From: Sulfobacillus sp. | Lineage (GTDB): Bacteria; Bacillota; Sulfobacillia; Sulfobacillales; Sulfobacillaceae | Length of the DNA: 64,000 nt | Direction: 5' to 3' | NCBI GenBank assembly: GCA_027309085.1 | Contig: DAIDDL010000004.1 | Location: 98,070 to 162,069, forward strand | Shown here: piece after piece, positions 37,343 through 47,086 of the stretch | Layout: the number at the start of each line of letters is the position of its first letter | Numbering within the stretch: the stretch's first letter is position 1 | Program-made: the position numbers and the translations under genes | Notes under the pieces: model-generated | The model's database searches: none | Told to the model about the DNA's origin: nothing | The model's input: only the letters and a program-made list of their open reading frames with translations

Positions 37343-38371
37343 TTAACGGCGGTTGCGGCGGCGAAGGGCGTCTAGGTGGTGCTGGTCCTCCAAGACCATT
37401 CCCGTTCCGCGAACCACGGTTAAGAGCGGTTCCTCCGCCTGGTGAACCGGCATGCCGGTTTCTGAACTGACCAGCTTGTCGAAGTTCCTCAACTGCGAGC
37501 CGCCTCCGGTCATCACAATACCCCGGTCCATGATGTCTGCTGCCAGTTCCGGCGGGGATTTCTCCAACGTCGCTTTGATGGCATCGACAATGGTGTTGAC
37601 GGTTTCGCTGAGGGAACGCTGAATTTCAGTGGAATTGATCTTCAGCGTTTTGGGCAATCCGGTGACCAGGTCCCGCCCGCGGACATCCATGGTTTCCTCA
37701 TGGTCTGGGGGGTAGGCCGAACCGATTGTGATTTTTACCTCTTCCGCCGTACGCTCCCCAATCATCATATTATAGGTCCGTTTGATATGATTGACGATGG
37801 CATCGTCCATCTCGTCGCCAGCCACCCTGATAGACTGCGACGCGACAATGCCGTCCAGCGAGATAATCGCCACTTCACAGGTGCCGCCGCCAATATCCAC
37901 AATCATGTTGCCCGTGGGTTCGCCTACAGGCAGTCCTGCGCCGATGGCCGCGGCCATCGGCTCTTCAACGACCAGCGCTTCGCGCGCCCCCGCCTGGACT
38001 GCCGCGTCTTTCACAGCCCTTTCCTCGACCCCGGTCACCCCTGAGGGCACTCCAATCACTACTGTGGGGTGAGTCATGCGCGAGTTGTTAGAAGCCTTTT
38101 TGATAAAGTACTTCAACATGGCCTGCGTGGTATCAAAGTCCGCAATCACGCCGTCTTTCAGCGGGCGGACGGCCCGGATGTTGCCCGGAGTACGGCCAAC
38201 CATCTGTTTGGCTTCCTGGCCCACGGCGATAATCTCCGCGGTTAATGTGTCGATAGCCACCACTGACGGCTCTTGCAGCACAATGCCCTTGCCTTTGACA
38301 TATACCACAGTATTCGCCGTGCCCAAATCAATGCCCATATCCTTCGAAAATGACCCAAACCAACTTCTCAT
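37343..38371 (-). CDS. mreB: MreB actin-like cytoskeletal protein
   Basis: 342 residues. Actin-fold nucleotide motifs: [17 protein letters not shown] (phosphate 1), [19 protein letters not shown] (phosphate 2) and [13 protein letters not shown] (adenosine). The N-terminus ([10 protein letters not shown]) may act as the membrane-binding amphipathic helix. MreB filaments steer side-wall synthesis. First gene of mreBCD, preceded by GGGGGATA. It lies just after radC on the same strand. Confidence 0.97.
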   Translation of the reverse strand: MRSWFGSFSKDMGIDLGTANTVVYVKGKGIVLQEPSVVAIDTLTAEIIAVGQEAKQMVGRTPGNIRAVRPLKDGVIADFDTTQAMLKYFIKKASNNSRMTHPTVVIGVPSGVTGVEERAVKDAAVQAGAREALVVEEPMAAAIGAGLPVGEPTGNMIVDIGGGTCEVAIISLDGIVASQSIRVAGDEMDDAIVNHIKRTYNMMIGERTAEEVKITIGSAYPPDHEETMDVRGRDLVTGLPKTLKINSTEIQRSLSETVNTIVDAIKATLEKSPPELAADIMDRGIVMTGGGSQLRNFDKLVSSETGMPVHQAEEPLLTVVRGTGMVLEDQHHLDALRRRNRR

Positions 38372-38388
38372 GGGTACAAATATCCCCC

Positions 38389-39060
38389 TTAGCTCAGCTC
38401 CGTGGTTTTTCCCTGATGCACACTGGTGTGATGCCCTTTGCCAACGATGATGTGATCCAGTACCGGGATGCCCATCAGCTCTCCCGCTTCCTCCAGCCGC
38501 CGGGTCAGCCCCAAGTCAGCCCGGGAGGGAGCGGGGTCCCCGCTCGGATGGTTGTGCACCACAATGACGGATGCCGCCGAACGGCCTACCGCTCTCCTGA
38601 ATATTTCCCGGGGAAAGACGTCCACACTGTCGAGCCCGCCCTGAAAGACAGTTTCCACCGCCAACACGTGGCTTTTCGTCGTGAGAAGCACTATCCGGAA
38701 TTCTTCTTGGCTCAGGCGGGCCATATCCTCAACCAGCGGAACCACATCGTCTGGACCGTCAATACGCTGCTGCAAATCCCCCCGCCTCAGCCTCCCGCCG
38801 ACCTCCAACGCTGCTAACAAAAGAGCCACCTTGGCCTCCCCTAACCCTTTAATCTGCAGCAGTTCCGCGGCGCGGCGCCGACTAAGGCCTGTCCATCCGT
38901 CCCGCAGAAGGTCCTGGCTGAGTTCCAGCACAGACTGGCCGGATGTTCCCGTACCTAGCAAGACGGCCAGCAGTTCACGGTCACCGAGCACGCCGGCGCC
39001 GTGGCGCAACAGTCTTTCGCGGGGACGTTCTTCCGCCGGTAGATCATGAACCCGTGTCAA
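38389..39060 (-). CDS. radC: RadC/MPN-domain protein
   Basis: 223 residues. A helix-hairpin-helix-like N-terminal part (about 1-80) is followed by the MPN+ (JAMM) domain with the metal site [14 protein letters not shown] and an upstream glutamate. The name RadC is historical; a DNA repair role is not established and many relatives are linked to mobile elements. Here it holds the chromosomal maf-radC-mreB position. The start TTG 39060 overlaps the maf stop as TTGA. Confidence 0.93.
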   Translation of the reverse strand: MTRVHDLPAEERPRERLLRHGAGVLGDRELLAVLLGTGTSGQSVLELSQDLLRDGWTGLSRRRAAELLQIKGLGEAKVALLLAALEVGGRLRRGDLQQRIDGPDDVVPLVEDMARLSQEEFRIVLLTTKSHVLAVETVFQGGLDSVDVFPREIFRRAVGRSAASVIVVHNHPSGDPAPSRADLGLTRRLEEAGELMGIPVLDHIIVGKGHHTSVHQGKTTELS

Positions 39061-39638
39061 CCGCCACAGCTCCTCGGAAAGTGTGTGAGCAATGCCTGAA
39101 CGACCGTGGTAGGCAGGCCGATGACGGTTTCCTGGTCACCCCGGAATTTTTGGACCCAAGCTCCTGCCTGACCTTGAATAGCGTAGCCTCCAGCCTTGTC
39201 CAAGGGCTCTCGGGTTTGCACATAGGCCGCGATTTCGTCCGTAGACAATGGGCGGAAGACGACGTCGGCTGTGGCAACCCGCACCAACCCGCGCGCTTCG
39301 CAAGCGCTCCAGACAGCCACTGCCGTATAGACTTGATGGGCCTTGCCCGACAGCCGCTCCAGCATTGCGAAAGCGTTCGCCTGGCTGCCCGGCTTGCCGA
39401 ACACCTCGTCTCCCTGAGCCACGACGGTATCAGAGCCGATCACGAGGGAGTGCGGGTGCCTAAGCGCCACCGCGACGGCCTTGGCCGCTGCCAGGCGCCG
39501 CACCAAGTGATACGGAGACTCGCCCGGGCGCTGGGTCTCATCGATACCGGCGGGATCGACGGTAAAGGATACCCCCATCTTGCTGAGCAGTTCCCGGCGC
39601 CTTGGTGAAGAGGAAGCCAGCACGCAATCAATCTCCAT
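39057..39638 (-). CDS. maf: Maf-family nucleoside triphosphate pyrophosphatase
   Basis: 193 residues. LASSSPRRRELLSKMG at the N-terminus and VIGSDTVVAQ, GKPGSQANAFAMLERLSGK are the Maf signature blocks. The family hydrolyses dTTP/UTP or modified pyrimidine nucleotides to monophosphates, preventing their incorporation; it was first noted as a septum inhibitor. It lies between the DUF4321 and radC genes, overlapping radC by 4 bases. Confidence 0.95.
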   Translation of the reverse strand: MEIDCVLASSSPRRRELLSKMGVSFTVDPAGIDETQRPGESPYHLVRRLAAAKAVAVALRHPHSLVIGSDTVVAQGDEVFGKPGSQANAFAMLERLSGKAHQVYTAVAVWSACEARGLVRVATADVVFRPLSTDEIAAYVQTREPLDKAGGYAIQGQAGAWVQKFRGDQETVIGLPTTVVQALLTHFPRSCGG

Positions 39639-39639
39639 G

Positions 39640-39900
39640 CTACGCCCTCCCTCTCCGATACCACCACAGCCCGCCGATGACGCCGATAATGCCGCCCAAA
39701 TTCAATTGCAGCCAGATTCCCAAAGAAATTCCAAACACGCCGAGATTTAACGTCCATGGACCGGTGGGAGATCCCAGATCAAAATAATCGTGTCCAAGCG
39801 GGGACCACAGGGCTGAAAGAAAATGGCCTAAAAGCGACCCGACAATACCCCCGATGACCACATAGAGGATGGCCATCCACACTGAATTTCGACCTTTCAT
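39640..39900 (-). CDS. DUF4321 small membrane protein
   Basis: 86 residues from ATG 39900 (AAAGGAG upstream; the longer upstream frame lacks a ribosome site). Two helices, WMAILYVVIGGIVGSLLGHF and LGIWLQLNLGGIIGVIGGLW, match the short DUF4321 proteins regularly found beside maf in Clostridia. Function unknown; the placement suggests envelope or division. The stop is a base or two from maf. Confidence 0.8.
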   Translation of the reverse strand: MKGRNSVWMAILYVVIGGIVGSLLGHFLSALWSPLGHDYFDLGSPTGPWTLNLGVFGISLGIWLQLNLGGIIGVIGGLWWYRRGRA

Positions 39901-40043
39901 GACAAACTCCTTTGGCTGGGTCCAACACGAAGGGCTCCCATCCTTTTCATCGACAAAAACCAAGACCTTGTTCAGCATACCATTGGCAATGACGTGACGG
40001 CAATCATCGAAAAACTTCCTGCGTTGGGAAAATGCCCCTGCAT

Positions 40044-41294
40044 TCAGCCCATGATATTTCCGGACTGCCTGTGCTGCTGGAGCAAATACCCTAATAGAGC
40101 CAGCGATCCCGTCGTCAGCACTCCGTCCTGGGAATGCGCACGAGATATGGCTAGGCGGACTGCATCCCAGGGATCTTCCACGATTTCCGCGTCTGGCGCC
40201 ACTGACTGCAGTAATGCCGGGTCTCCTGCCCGTTCAGACGGGATTCGCGTCAGTATGACCGAGTGCACAAAGGGCAGCAGCAAGCGCAGCATGTCGCTGG
40301 CCGGTTTGTCTGCCAGGGCGCCGAACACCAATGTCCAGCGGAGGCGCCGGTAGGGCTCCATCTTCAAGGTCTCGACCACGCCCAGCACTCCGTGGGGATT
40401 GTGGGCGCCGTCGATTACCCACAAGGGATCCCGGCGCATCACCTGGAACCTCCCAGGCCACGTGAAGCGCGCCCAGTCCGCAAGGATCGCGTCCCAGTCC
40501 CTGACCCACCCCATGGTTTCCATCACCTGCATGGCGGACAGGGCCGTCGCAACGTTTTGAGCCTGGTAGGCTCCCAGAAGCGGGACGCTAAGAGGCCCCA
40601 CTGGGCTTTGCCCCCACACCCCATCTCCCCTGACTTCTGGAAACCAGGCCGGTTCTGTCACGGGCACATGCAAACTCTGCGCACGGTGCAGAATCAGCTG
40701 CCTGGCCTCAGGATACGGCTGTCGGCCCAGCACCAGTCGCGAGCCCGCTTTGACAATCCCCGCCTTTTCGGCGGCGATCTCCCCGATAGTGTCGCCCAGG
40801 CGGTCCATATGGTCGAACGCCACCGGGGTAATCACCGCCAGACAGGGCGCGGAAATAATATTGGTCGCGTCCAGCCGTCCGCCCAGCCCCACTTCGACCA
40901 CAGCCACATCTACCTGCCAGTGGCGGAACGCCAGAAAGGCCATGGCGGTCACCGCCTCAAAGAACGTCGGGACGTCCGGCAAAGCCACTCCGGCCGCCTC
41001 GATTTCTTCTCCCAGCCGGTCCCACAACTCCTGCTCCAGAGGATGGCGGTTGAGCATGACCCTCTCGTTAATCTGTCCCAGGTCCGGAGAGACCGTCAGC
41101 CCCACCCGGTATCCTTGTGATGCGAGTCCACCCGCGATCAAGGCGGCCGTCGAGCCCTTGCCGTTGGTTCCCGCCACGTGCACAATCGGATAACCCCTTT
41201 CGGGATGGCCCAGCTTGTCCATTAATGCCTGAATCCTGTCGAGGCCGGGGCGGACTTTGGTGCGCTCAAGCCCTCCCCACCAGTTTTCCTTCAC
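40044..41294 (-). CDS. folC: Folylpolyglutamate synthase/dihydrofolate synthase
   Basis: 416 residues from GTG 41294, which overlaps the valS stop as GTGA. The Mur-ligase type ATP site is HVAGTNGKGSTAALIA; VEVGLGGRLDATNII, TPVAFDHMDRLGDTIGEIA, DGAHNPHGV and FGALADKPASDML follow in family order. It adds glutamate to folate and, in most bacteria, to dihydropteroate. Translationally coupled to valS, the usual Firmicute arrangement. Confidence 0.95.
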   Translation of the reverse strand: MKENWWGGLERTKVRPGLDRIQALMDKLGHPERGYPIVHVAGTNGKGSTAALIAGGLASQGYRVGLTVSPDLGQINERVMLNRHPLEQELWDRLGEEIEAAGVALPDVPTFFEAVTAMAFLAFRHWQVDVAVVEVGLGGRLDATNIISAPCLAVITPVAFDHMDRLGDTIGEIAAEKAGIVKAGSRLVLGRQPYPEARQLILHRAQSLHVPVTEPAWFPEVRGDGVWGQSPVGPLSVPLLGAYQAQNVATALSAMQVMETMGWVRDWDAILADWARFTWPGRFQVMRRDPLWVIDGAHNPHGVLGVVETLKMEPYRRLRWTLVFGALADKPASDMLRLLLPFVHSVILTRIPSERAGDPALLQSVAPDAEIVEDPWDAVRLAISRAHSQDGVLTTGSLALLGYLLQQHRQSGNIMG

Positions 41295-43921
41295 TGCAGG
41301 TCCTCCCACCGCTCTTTCAGCCGCTCTGTCCGGGCCAGCAGTTCCTGGCGGTGTACCTGCGCTTTACCCACCACCTGCTCGGGAGCCCGTTCTCGGAATT
41401 TCGCATCTCCCAATTGCTTCTCCACCCGCTCCAACTCGCGCGCCGTCTGCTCCATGGTCTTTTGCACACGGGCCCGCTCAACATCGAGGTCCACCAACCC
41501 CTCCAAGGATAGGTACAGGCTGCCCCCCTGACAGACGCCGGTGAGCGCGTGGCGAGGTTTAGGCGTCCCGCCATCCTTAACGTGCCAAGCGATATTCTCC
41601 GCCCGCACCATTTCGCGAATGGCCGACGCCTCTTGCTGCCAGTCCGCCAAAATATCCTGGTCATCGGCAACCATCTGGAAGACGGCGCGCTGAGCCGGCG
41701 GCAAGTTGACTTCGGCGCGCAGATTCCGCCCAGTGCGAATAACGTTTTGGACGCGCTCCATAATTTCCTGAGCCCGGCTGCCGTGGGGAAGGTCCCGCAC
41801 CGACGGCCACTGGGCCACCATTATGCTGTCCCCGTCATGCGGCAGGGACTGCCACAGCTCCTCCGTGACAAAAGGCATGAATGGGTGAAGCAGTTTCAGG
41901 GCCTGTTCGGCAACTTGCACCAGCATGCTGAGCGTCCCGGGAGCAGAACCGGGATGTTCCCGCATGCGGATCTTGGTCAGTTCAATGTACCAGTCGCAGT
42001 AATCATCCCAGAGAAAATCGTAGATAGCGCGCGCTGCCTGTCCGAATTCAAACTCCTGCAGCCACTCCGTCATGCGCTCAATTGTCTGATTCAGTTTGGC
42101 TGCAATCCACAGATCTTCCACATTGTCCATCGCTACCGGACCCGGCACAAAGTCTTCCGGGAGATTCATGCGCACATAGCGCACCGCATTATAAACTTTG
42201 TTGGCAAAGCGGCTGGCCGCTTCCACGCGCTCGTCCGAGTAACGCTGGTCATTGCCTGGCGCGGAGCTGAGCACCAGGGCTATGCGCAGGGCGTCAGCCC
42301 CGTAACGCTCAATGACGTCCATGGGATCGACGCCGTTGCCCAGAGACTTGCTCATCTTCCGCCCCTGGCTGTCGCGGACCAGCCCATGCAGCAGAACCGT
42401 GCCAAATGGTTTCTCTCCTGTAAAGTGCAGCCCCTGCATCACCATCCGCGCTACCCAGAAGAAAATAATGTCATAGGCGGTGGACAGTACTGACGTCGGA
42501 TAGAACATGGCCAGATCTTCTGTCTGCTCTGGCCAGCCCATTGTGGAGAAAGGCCAAAGCGCAGAGGAAAACCAGGTGTCCAGCACATCTTCGTCCTGGT
42601 GCACAGGTCCCTGGCACCCGGGGCAGCTCTTTGGCGCCACCCGGGAGACAGTCACCTGGTGGCAGTTGTCGCAGTAATAGGCCGGGATGCGGTGCCCCCA
42701 CCAGATTTGCCGGGAAATGCACCAGTCACGGATGTTTTCCATCCAGTTCATGTAAATCTTTTCAAAACGCTCCGGAACAAACTTCACGCTCCCGGACTGG
42801 ACGGCAGCCAGGGCTGGCTCCGCCAGCGGCTGGGTCCGCACAAACCACTGCAGGGACACCAAAGGCTCAATCACTGTCCCGCATTTCTCGCAGTGCCCTA
42901 CCGAGTGGACCAGGGCTTCCTCCCGCTCTATCACTCCCAGCGCTGCCAGATCCTCCAGCACCATGGCCCGGGCTGCCAGCCGGTCCATCCCCTGGTACTT
43001 TCCCGCCTCGGAGGTCATCAGGCCGTCTTCGCCAATCACCTGAACTTGAGGCAATTGGTGACGCTGGCCCATCTGAAAGTCATTGGGGTCGTGAGCAGGG
43101 GTCACTTTGACCGCCCCCGTGCCGTACTGGGGATCCACATAAGCATCGCCGATCACCGGGATCACCCGGCCCGTCAGGGGTACCCGCACAAAATGGCCGA
43201 TAAGGTGCTGCCAGCGCGGGTCATCCGGGTGCACGGCGACAGCCGTGTCCCCCAGCATTGTTTCTGGCCGCGTGGTCGCCACAACCACCGTCCCCTCTTC
43301 CTGTTCGAGGGGATAGCGCATGTAAGTCAGAGTACCGGGCTCATCCTCGTGTTCCACTTCAATATCCGACAGCGCGGTACGGCACGATACACACCAGTTG
43401 GTGATATAATTCCCGCGGTAGATCAGGCCCTCTTCATAGAGCCGGACAAACACTTCCGTGACGGCGGCAGACAGACCCGCGTCCATCGTGAACCGGAGGC
43501 GGCTCCAATCCACCGAAGCCCCCAGCTTCTCCACCTGGCGCAGAATTTCTCCGCCGTATTTCTCCTTCCAGCGCCACACCTCATCGATAAAGGCATCCCG
43601 GCCTAAGGCCCGGCGGTCGATGTTCTGGGAACGGAGCAGCTCTTCCACCTTCATCTGTGTGTGAATGCCGGCATGATCGGTGCCAGGCAGCCAGAGCGTG
43701 TTCTCTCCCAGCATGCGGTGGAACCGGATCACAATATCTTGCCAGGTGTTGTTCAGGGCATGGCCAACATGCAAGATGCCAGTGACGTTGGGCGGCGGCA
43801 TGACGATGCTGAAGGCTGGAACGCTAGGGTCCATGCTGGGCTTGAAATATCCATGATCGCGCCAATAAGCGTACCATTTTTGTTCGACGGCCTGGGCCGA
43901 ATACTGGGAACTGAGTTCCAT
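41291..43921 (-). CDS. valS: Valyl-tRNA synthetase
   Basis: 876 residues from ATG 43921 (AAGGAGAG upstream). Class I motifs: NVTGILHVGHALN (HIGH, here HVGH) and KMSKSLGNGVDPMD. The editing domain (about 170-360) has the valine-type TTRPETMLGDTAVAVHPDD. The C-terminus carries the ValRS coiled-coil (about 815-876). It charges tRNA-Val and edits Thr. A T-box leader 70 bases upstream controls read-through in response to uncharged tRNA; folC follows with a 4-base overlap. Confidence 0.98.
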   Translation of the reverse strand: MELSSQYSAQAVEQKWYAYWRDHGYFKPSMDPSVPAFSIVMPPPNVTGILHVGHALNNTWQDIVIRFHRMLGENTLWLPGTDHAGIHTQMKVEELLRSQNIDRRALGRDAFIDEVWRWKEKYGGEILRQVEKLGASVDWSRLRFTMDAGLSAAVTEVFVRLYEEGLIYRGNYITNWCVSCRTALSDIEVEHEDEPGTLTYMRYPLEQEEGTVVVATTRPETMLGDTAVAVHPDDPRWQHLIGHFVRVPLTGRVIPVIGDAYVDPQYGTGAVKVTPAHDPNDFQMGQRHQLPQVQVIGEDGLMTSEAGKYQGMDRLAARAMVLEDLAALGVIEREEALVHSVGHCEKCGTVIEPLVSLQWFVRTQPLAEPALAAVQSGSVKFVPERFEKIYMNWMENIRDWCISRQIWWGHRIPAYYCDNCHQVTVSRVAPKSCPGCQGPVHQDEDVLDTWFSSALWPFSTMGWPEQTEDLAMFYPTSVLSTAYDIIFFWVARMVMQGLHFTGEKPFGTVLLHGLVRDSQGRKMSKSLGNGVDPMDVIERYGADALRIALVLSSAPGNDQRYSDERVEAASRFANKVYNAVRYVRMNLPEDFVPGPVAMDNVEDLWIAAKLNQTIERMTEWLQEFEFGQAARAIYDFLWDDYCDWYIELTKIRMREHPGSAPGTLSMLVQVAEQALKLLHPFMPFVTEELWQSLPHDGDSIMVAQWPSVRDLPHGSRAQEIMERVQNVIRTGRNLRAEVNLPPAQRAVFQMVADDQDILADWQQEASAIREMVRAENIAWHVKDGGTPKPRHALTGVCQGGSLYLSLEGLVDLDVERARVQKTMEQTARELERVEKQLGDAKFRERAPEQVVGKAQVHRQELLARTERLKERWEDLQ

Positions 43922-43989
43922 CACACGCTCTCCTTTGTGTTCCACGCGATTGTCCAAATGAGTGGGATAAATGTTGGGAAAATCCGCCA

Positions 43990-44215
43990 ACAAAAAGAGA
44001 CTCTTTTCGCTAAGGGCGAAAAGAGTCTCTTTCGCGGTACCACCTTAATTCGCCCTGCGGGATACAGAGCCTCTGGTTGCGGTAACGGGCAATCACCGTC
44101 CCAGGAGGCTGCAGGACGCAACTCCCTAAGAGACCTCGGGGGCCACCAGCAAGGCGCTGCGCGCGAATGTTTCACCAAATCCTTCCGCTCTCTAGAACGC
44201 TTGAGCCCTGCTTCT
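43990..44215 (-). promoter_or_regulatory. T-box leader of valS
   Basis: On the minus strand, stem I opens with AGAGAGCGGAAGG near 44190 and closes around 44110-44130, where GTC in CGAGGTCTCT is the likely Val specifier. The conserved T-box AAGGTGGTACCGCG lies at 44033-44046, immediately before a 17-bp terminator stem (43994-44010 with 44016-44032) ending in TTTTTG. Uncharged tRNA-Val should pair with the T-box and prevent termination. The specifier assignment is from position and codon only. Confidence 0.9.
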
Positions 44216-44246
44216 TCCCGTCATCGGCAGCTGTCCGATGAGATTG

Positions 44247-44513
44247 TTAGTCTTCCACCACAGCCAGGATATCGTCGGTCGCCAAAATAAGGTGATCCTC
44301 ATTTCCAATCTTAATCTCAGTTCCGGCAAATTTCGCAAACAAGACCCGCTGGCCTTCTTTGACTTTGATTTCCTCACCGTCGCCGATGGCAACGATCAGA
44401 CCGGTCTGGGGTTTGTCTTTGGCAGTATCGGGTATGTATATACCACTCTGAGTCCGCTCCTGTTCCTCTACCAATTTAACCAGAACACGGTCTCCTAACG
44501 GCTTGACCTGCAT
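44247..44513 (-). CDS. groES: Co-chaperonin GroES
   Basis: 88 residues. KPLGDRVLVKLVEEQERTQS, the mobile loop SGIYIPDTAKDKPQTG and VLFAKFAGTEIKIG are canonical. It caps GroEL cages. Unusually groEL does not follow; the valS T-box and valS come next. Expression is from a near-consensus sigma-A promoter (44580-44607). No CIRCE inverted repeat is visible in the leader. groEL must be elsewhere in the genome. Confidence 0.97.
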   Translation of the reverse strand: MQVKPLGDRVLVKLVEEQERTQSGIYIPDTAKDKPQTGLIVAIGDGEEIKVKEGQRVLFAKFAGTEIKIGNEDHLILATDDILAVVED

Positions 44514-44579
44514 TGGAAATATCCCCCTTGGTTGGTACGGTATTGTATCTGATGTTCCACAAAAAGCGTGGCACCTAAC

Positions 44580-44607
44580 ATTATATCCAACGGCGCAGGC
44601 GTGTCAA
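44580..44607 (-). promoter_or_regulatory. Near-consensus sigma-A promoter for groES
   Basis: On the minus strand TTGACA (44607-44602), a 16-base spacer, and TATAAT (44585-44580). Transcription would start about 60 bases before the groES ATG. Confidence 0.85.
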
Positions 44608-44709
44608 TGAATCCTTGACGCGCCACCCCCTCCTCTGACCCATCGCCAGTGGTCTGAAAATGGTTTGTCCCGCATATTTTTTCCATAACATCACACAGGG
44701 AGGCTCCCG

Positions 44710-45612
44710 ATGACTTTACTTGCACGACGGCTGCTGCTCACCGTCACCGGCCTTGGCGTTTTCACCCTCGCGGGGTGCGGCCAAAATCCGCCGCCGCGTC
44801 CTGCCTGGCCCACTTTGACCGTAGACCTCAATGTTCCGTCGCGAACCTTGCGGCTGCCTCTGACCGTGGCGCAGAATTTGAATCTATTTGCGGGACAGCA
44901 TATTCAACTGCGCTGGAGTCACTCGCCTTCCGCTCCGGTCCACGTGAGCTGGACGCCGGGGTCATGGCCCATAGTCGGCAGCATCGCCCAGGGTCCAGAT
45001 TTCTACCTCGCCGCTCCTGAGCCTGACCCGCACTTCCGCCTGCGGGCCCTCAACCACTTGCCTGTCGATTATTCTGCCACGCTTGAGCCCGCGCGTCCTT
45101 TGATCGACAGCATCATGGCCCTCAATCAAGTGAGGCCTGATCTCGAACCGCTGCCCTGGCCTAAGGTCCAATCGTTATGGAGCCGCCGCCAGCTTCCCTG
45201 GGCCATTGTCACTCTGGCCCAGCTGCGCGAGTTGCAGCAGAAAGACCGGCGCACCGTCATACTGAACTGGCTGGGCGCATCCACGGGGCCCATTCCAGCG
45301 GTCACCATTTCCGGCAACAGCCCGCATCTGGCGCAATTCTTAGCGGCCCTCAACATGGCGCTGTGGTATATCCACACCACCCCGGCCCACACTGTGGCTG
45401 CTGTCGCCAACCCCGCCCATGCTGCCTCGTGGCGTCAGATTGTCATGCAAGGGCAGCACAACCATCTGTGGCCCTCAAGCATTCAGGTCTCGCCCCAAGA
45501 GTACAACCGGGCCCGCGCCCTTTATGGGCTGCGGGGAAGCCCCGGATGGCCGCCCTACTACTCCGGAGTGCTCAACAGCCCAAGCGATCAAGCTTTCAAA
45601 GCCGCATACTGA
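44710..45612 (+). CDS. Predicted lipoprotein, unknown function
   Basis: 300 residues. The signal peptide ends in the lipobox TLAGC (cysteine about residue 23), followed by a Pro-rich linker; residues 30-125 look like an all-beta domain and 130-300 alpha/beta with conserved tryptophans. Possibly a cupredoxin-like or substrate-binding protein, but no motif proves either. GGGAGG precedes the start. Its last 25 bases overlap the convergent acetyltransferase gene. Confidence 0.7.
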   Translation: MTLLARRLLLTVTGLGVFTLAGCGQNPPPRPAWPTLTVDLNVPSRTLRLPLTVAQNLNLFAGQHIQLRWSHSPSAPVHVSWTPGSWPIVGSIAQGPDFYLAAPEPDPHFRLRALNHLPVDYSATLEPARPLIDSIMALNQVRPDLEPLPWPKVQSLWSRRQLPWAIVTLAQLRELQQKDRRTVILNWLGASTGPIPAVTISGNSPHLAQFLAALNMALWYIHTTPAHTVAAVANPAHAASWRQIVMQGQHNHLWPSSIQVSPQEYNRARALYGLRGSPGWPPYYSGVLNSPSDQAFKAAY

Positions 45613-46127
45613 GAGGAGTCTGAGCAATATTCCATTAAAATCAGGTCGGACGTGCCCTGAAGCCGCCCATTGGCCACCAGCTTGGCCACTTTTTTGAAAC
45701 CCGCCTTCTCATAGGCCCTGATAGCCCGGGCGTTATCCTTGTTCACCCGCAAATAAATCTGGTGCAGAGCCAGACGCCTGTGTGCCAAATCCAGCACTTC
45801 TCTCACCGCTGACGTGCCTATGCCTTGATTCCAGTACGACTTGTCTCCGATAGAAATTCGGAGCTCAGCCTGGTGGGCACGCCATCCAATATGTTCCAGC
45901 TCGACGTCCCCAATGAGCTGGGTGCCGGCGATGATGGCGAATCCCATCCGCACCCTGCTTGACAGCAGGCCCTGCCACCACCCGCTCTCATTCCCCTCCT
46001 CTTTGGCAAATTTTTTTCCGCTGAGCGCCGTAATCTCCGCATCTTGATCCCAACGCTGCAGTTGTTCCAGATCTTCCACAGTCAATTCGCGAATACACCG
46101 GTAGTGTTCTCCCGGAACCAGGACCAT
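45588..46127 (-). CDS. GNAT-family N-acetyltransferase
   Basis: 179 residues from ATG 46127 (GAGGTGAG upstream; longer upstream frames are not supported). It resembles the RimJ/RimL-SpeG type: IRELTVEDLEQLQRWDQD, IGDKSYWNQGIGTSAVREVL (acetyl-CoA loop) and LRVNKDNARAIRAYEKAGFK. It transfers acetyl from acetyl-CoA to an amine, with substrate unknown. Its C-terminus overlaps the end of the lipoprotein gene on the opposite strand by 25 bases. Confidence 0.88.
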   Translation of the reverse strand: MVLVPGEHYRCIRELTVEDLEQLQRWDQDAEITALSGKKFAKEEGNESGWWQGLLSSRVRMGFAIIAGTQLIGDVELEHIGWRAHQAELRISIGDKSYWNQGIGTSAVREVLDLAHRRLALHQIYLRVNKDNARAIRAYEKAGFKKVAKLVANGRLQGTSDLILMEYCSDSSQYAALKA

Positions 46128-46489
46128 AAATATGCTCACCTCGTCTCGATCTCCATTATCTATTCGACAGACGGGAGCTCGTCTCCTGTGTCCCTGGCGA
46201 ATTTCGCGGTGACTTTCTTCTGGCAGGGATGGAAATTCCGTCCGTGACCCTCGACAAATATCATAGTCGCCAAGGTCCTGAATGTGACGGTGCCAACGCG
46301 CCGCCAAAAAATTCCGCTGCCGCCCGCCGTCCCCAGCCTTTGCCCCCCCCCCCCGGGCCTCTCTCGCGGTGCGGGGGCCCAAAATGGCGGGCTAGGCCGC
46401 CCCACACTGCCCTTGAAATTGAGGGACTCTTTGCCTGAAGATTGTTCCAAGCCCTTGACGATACGCAACCAATTGGGTAGCTTCTAATT
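46128..46489. other. Divergent intergenic region with a 12-base C-run
   Basis: Between the acetyltransferase and the histidine phosphatase. It holds a poly-C tract at 46343-46354 but no recognisable gene; a possible promoter for the phosphatase is not clear. Confidence 0.5.
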
Positions 46490-47086
46490 ATGGACACCCT
46501 TGCAGAGAAAACTTTTTGGGTTATGCGGCATGGTCGGCCTGACTTGCCCAGCAACCCCTTTTTTATGGACCGGGACTCGTTTAACCGTTTTTTGGCATCG
46601 TATGACCTGGCTGCTATCAGCAACGTGGAGACCGCCCGACTGGCTCGGCTCTACCAGCGGTTTCCTGTGCCGGACCTGGTGGTCTGTTCCGATCTGCCCA
46701 GGGCCCACGCCACAGCCAAGCTTTTCGGACGCACGGCTCCCATCACAGTCGACCCGATTTTCCGGGAAATTCCCATTCGCCTTCCTGATGAGCCCACCCT
46801 CTTCCTGAGAAGTCTGTGGCCCGCAGAGGTTTGGTGGAGCTACCTTCGCGTGAACTGGTTTCGCAATCAGGGGCCTGAAGGAAAAATTCTGTCCCGCCGG
46901 CGCGGGGATGAGGCTATCCGCCACCTTCGCCAGTACCAGCAGGACTATTCCCGCATTGCGCTGGTGTCCCATGCAGGATTCATCACCTTGCTGGTGACCA
47001 TGATGCATCAGGAGCACCAGATTCAAGGCCCCCTTCTGCCCTCGATCCGATTTGGGCGCCCGACCCTTTACCGTTGGCTCAAATAG
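46490..47086 (+). CDS. Histidine phosphatase family protein
   Basis: 198 residues. The catalytic RHG is in FWVMRHGRPDLP at residues 13-15; a second arginine and the C-terminal histidine are in DLVVCSDLPRAHATAKLF and IALVSHAGFITLL. These phosphoglycerate-mutase-fold enzymes remove phosphate from sugars, nucleotides or proteins; the long insert (about 100-140, WWSYLRVNWFRN) is atypical and the substrate is unknown. Its stop overlaps the stop region of engB by 8 bases on the other strand. Confidence 0.85.
   Translation: MDTLAEKTFWVMRHGRPDLPSNPFFMDRDSFNRFLASYDLAAISNVETARLARLYQRFPVPDLVVCSDLPRAHATAKLFGRTAPITVDPIFREIPIRLPDEPTLFLRSLWPAEVWWSYLRVNWFRNQGPEGKILSRRRGDEAIRHLRQYQQDYSRIALVSHAGFITLLVTMMHQEHQIQGPLLPSIRFGRPTLYRWLK

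Noticed and set aside
42599..43606. A 335-codon plus-strand frame
   Set aside because: Opposite valS, no motif, no ribosome site.
44514..44600. A CIRCE element before groES
   Set aside because: No TTAGCACTC-N9-GAGTGCTAA repeat is present.
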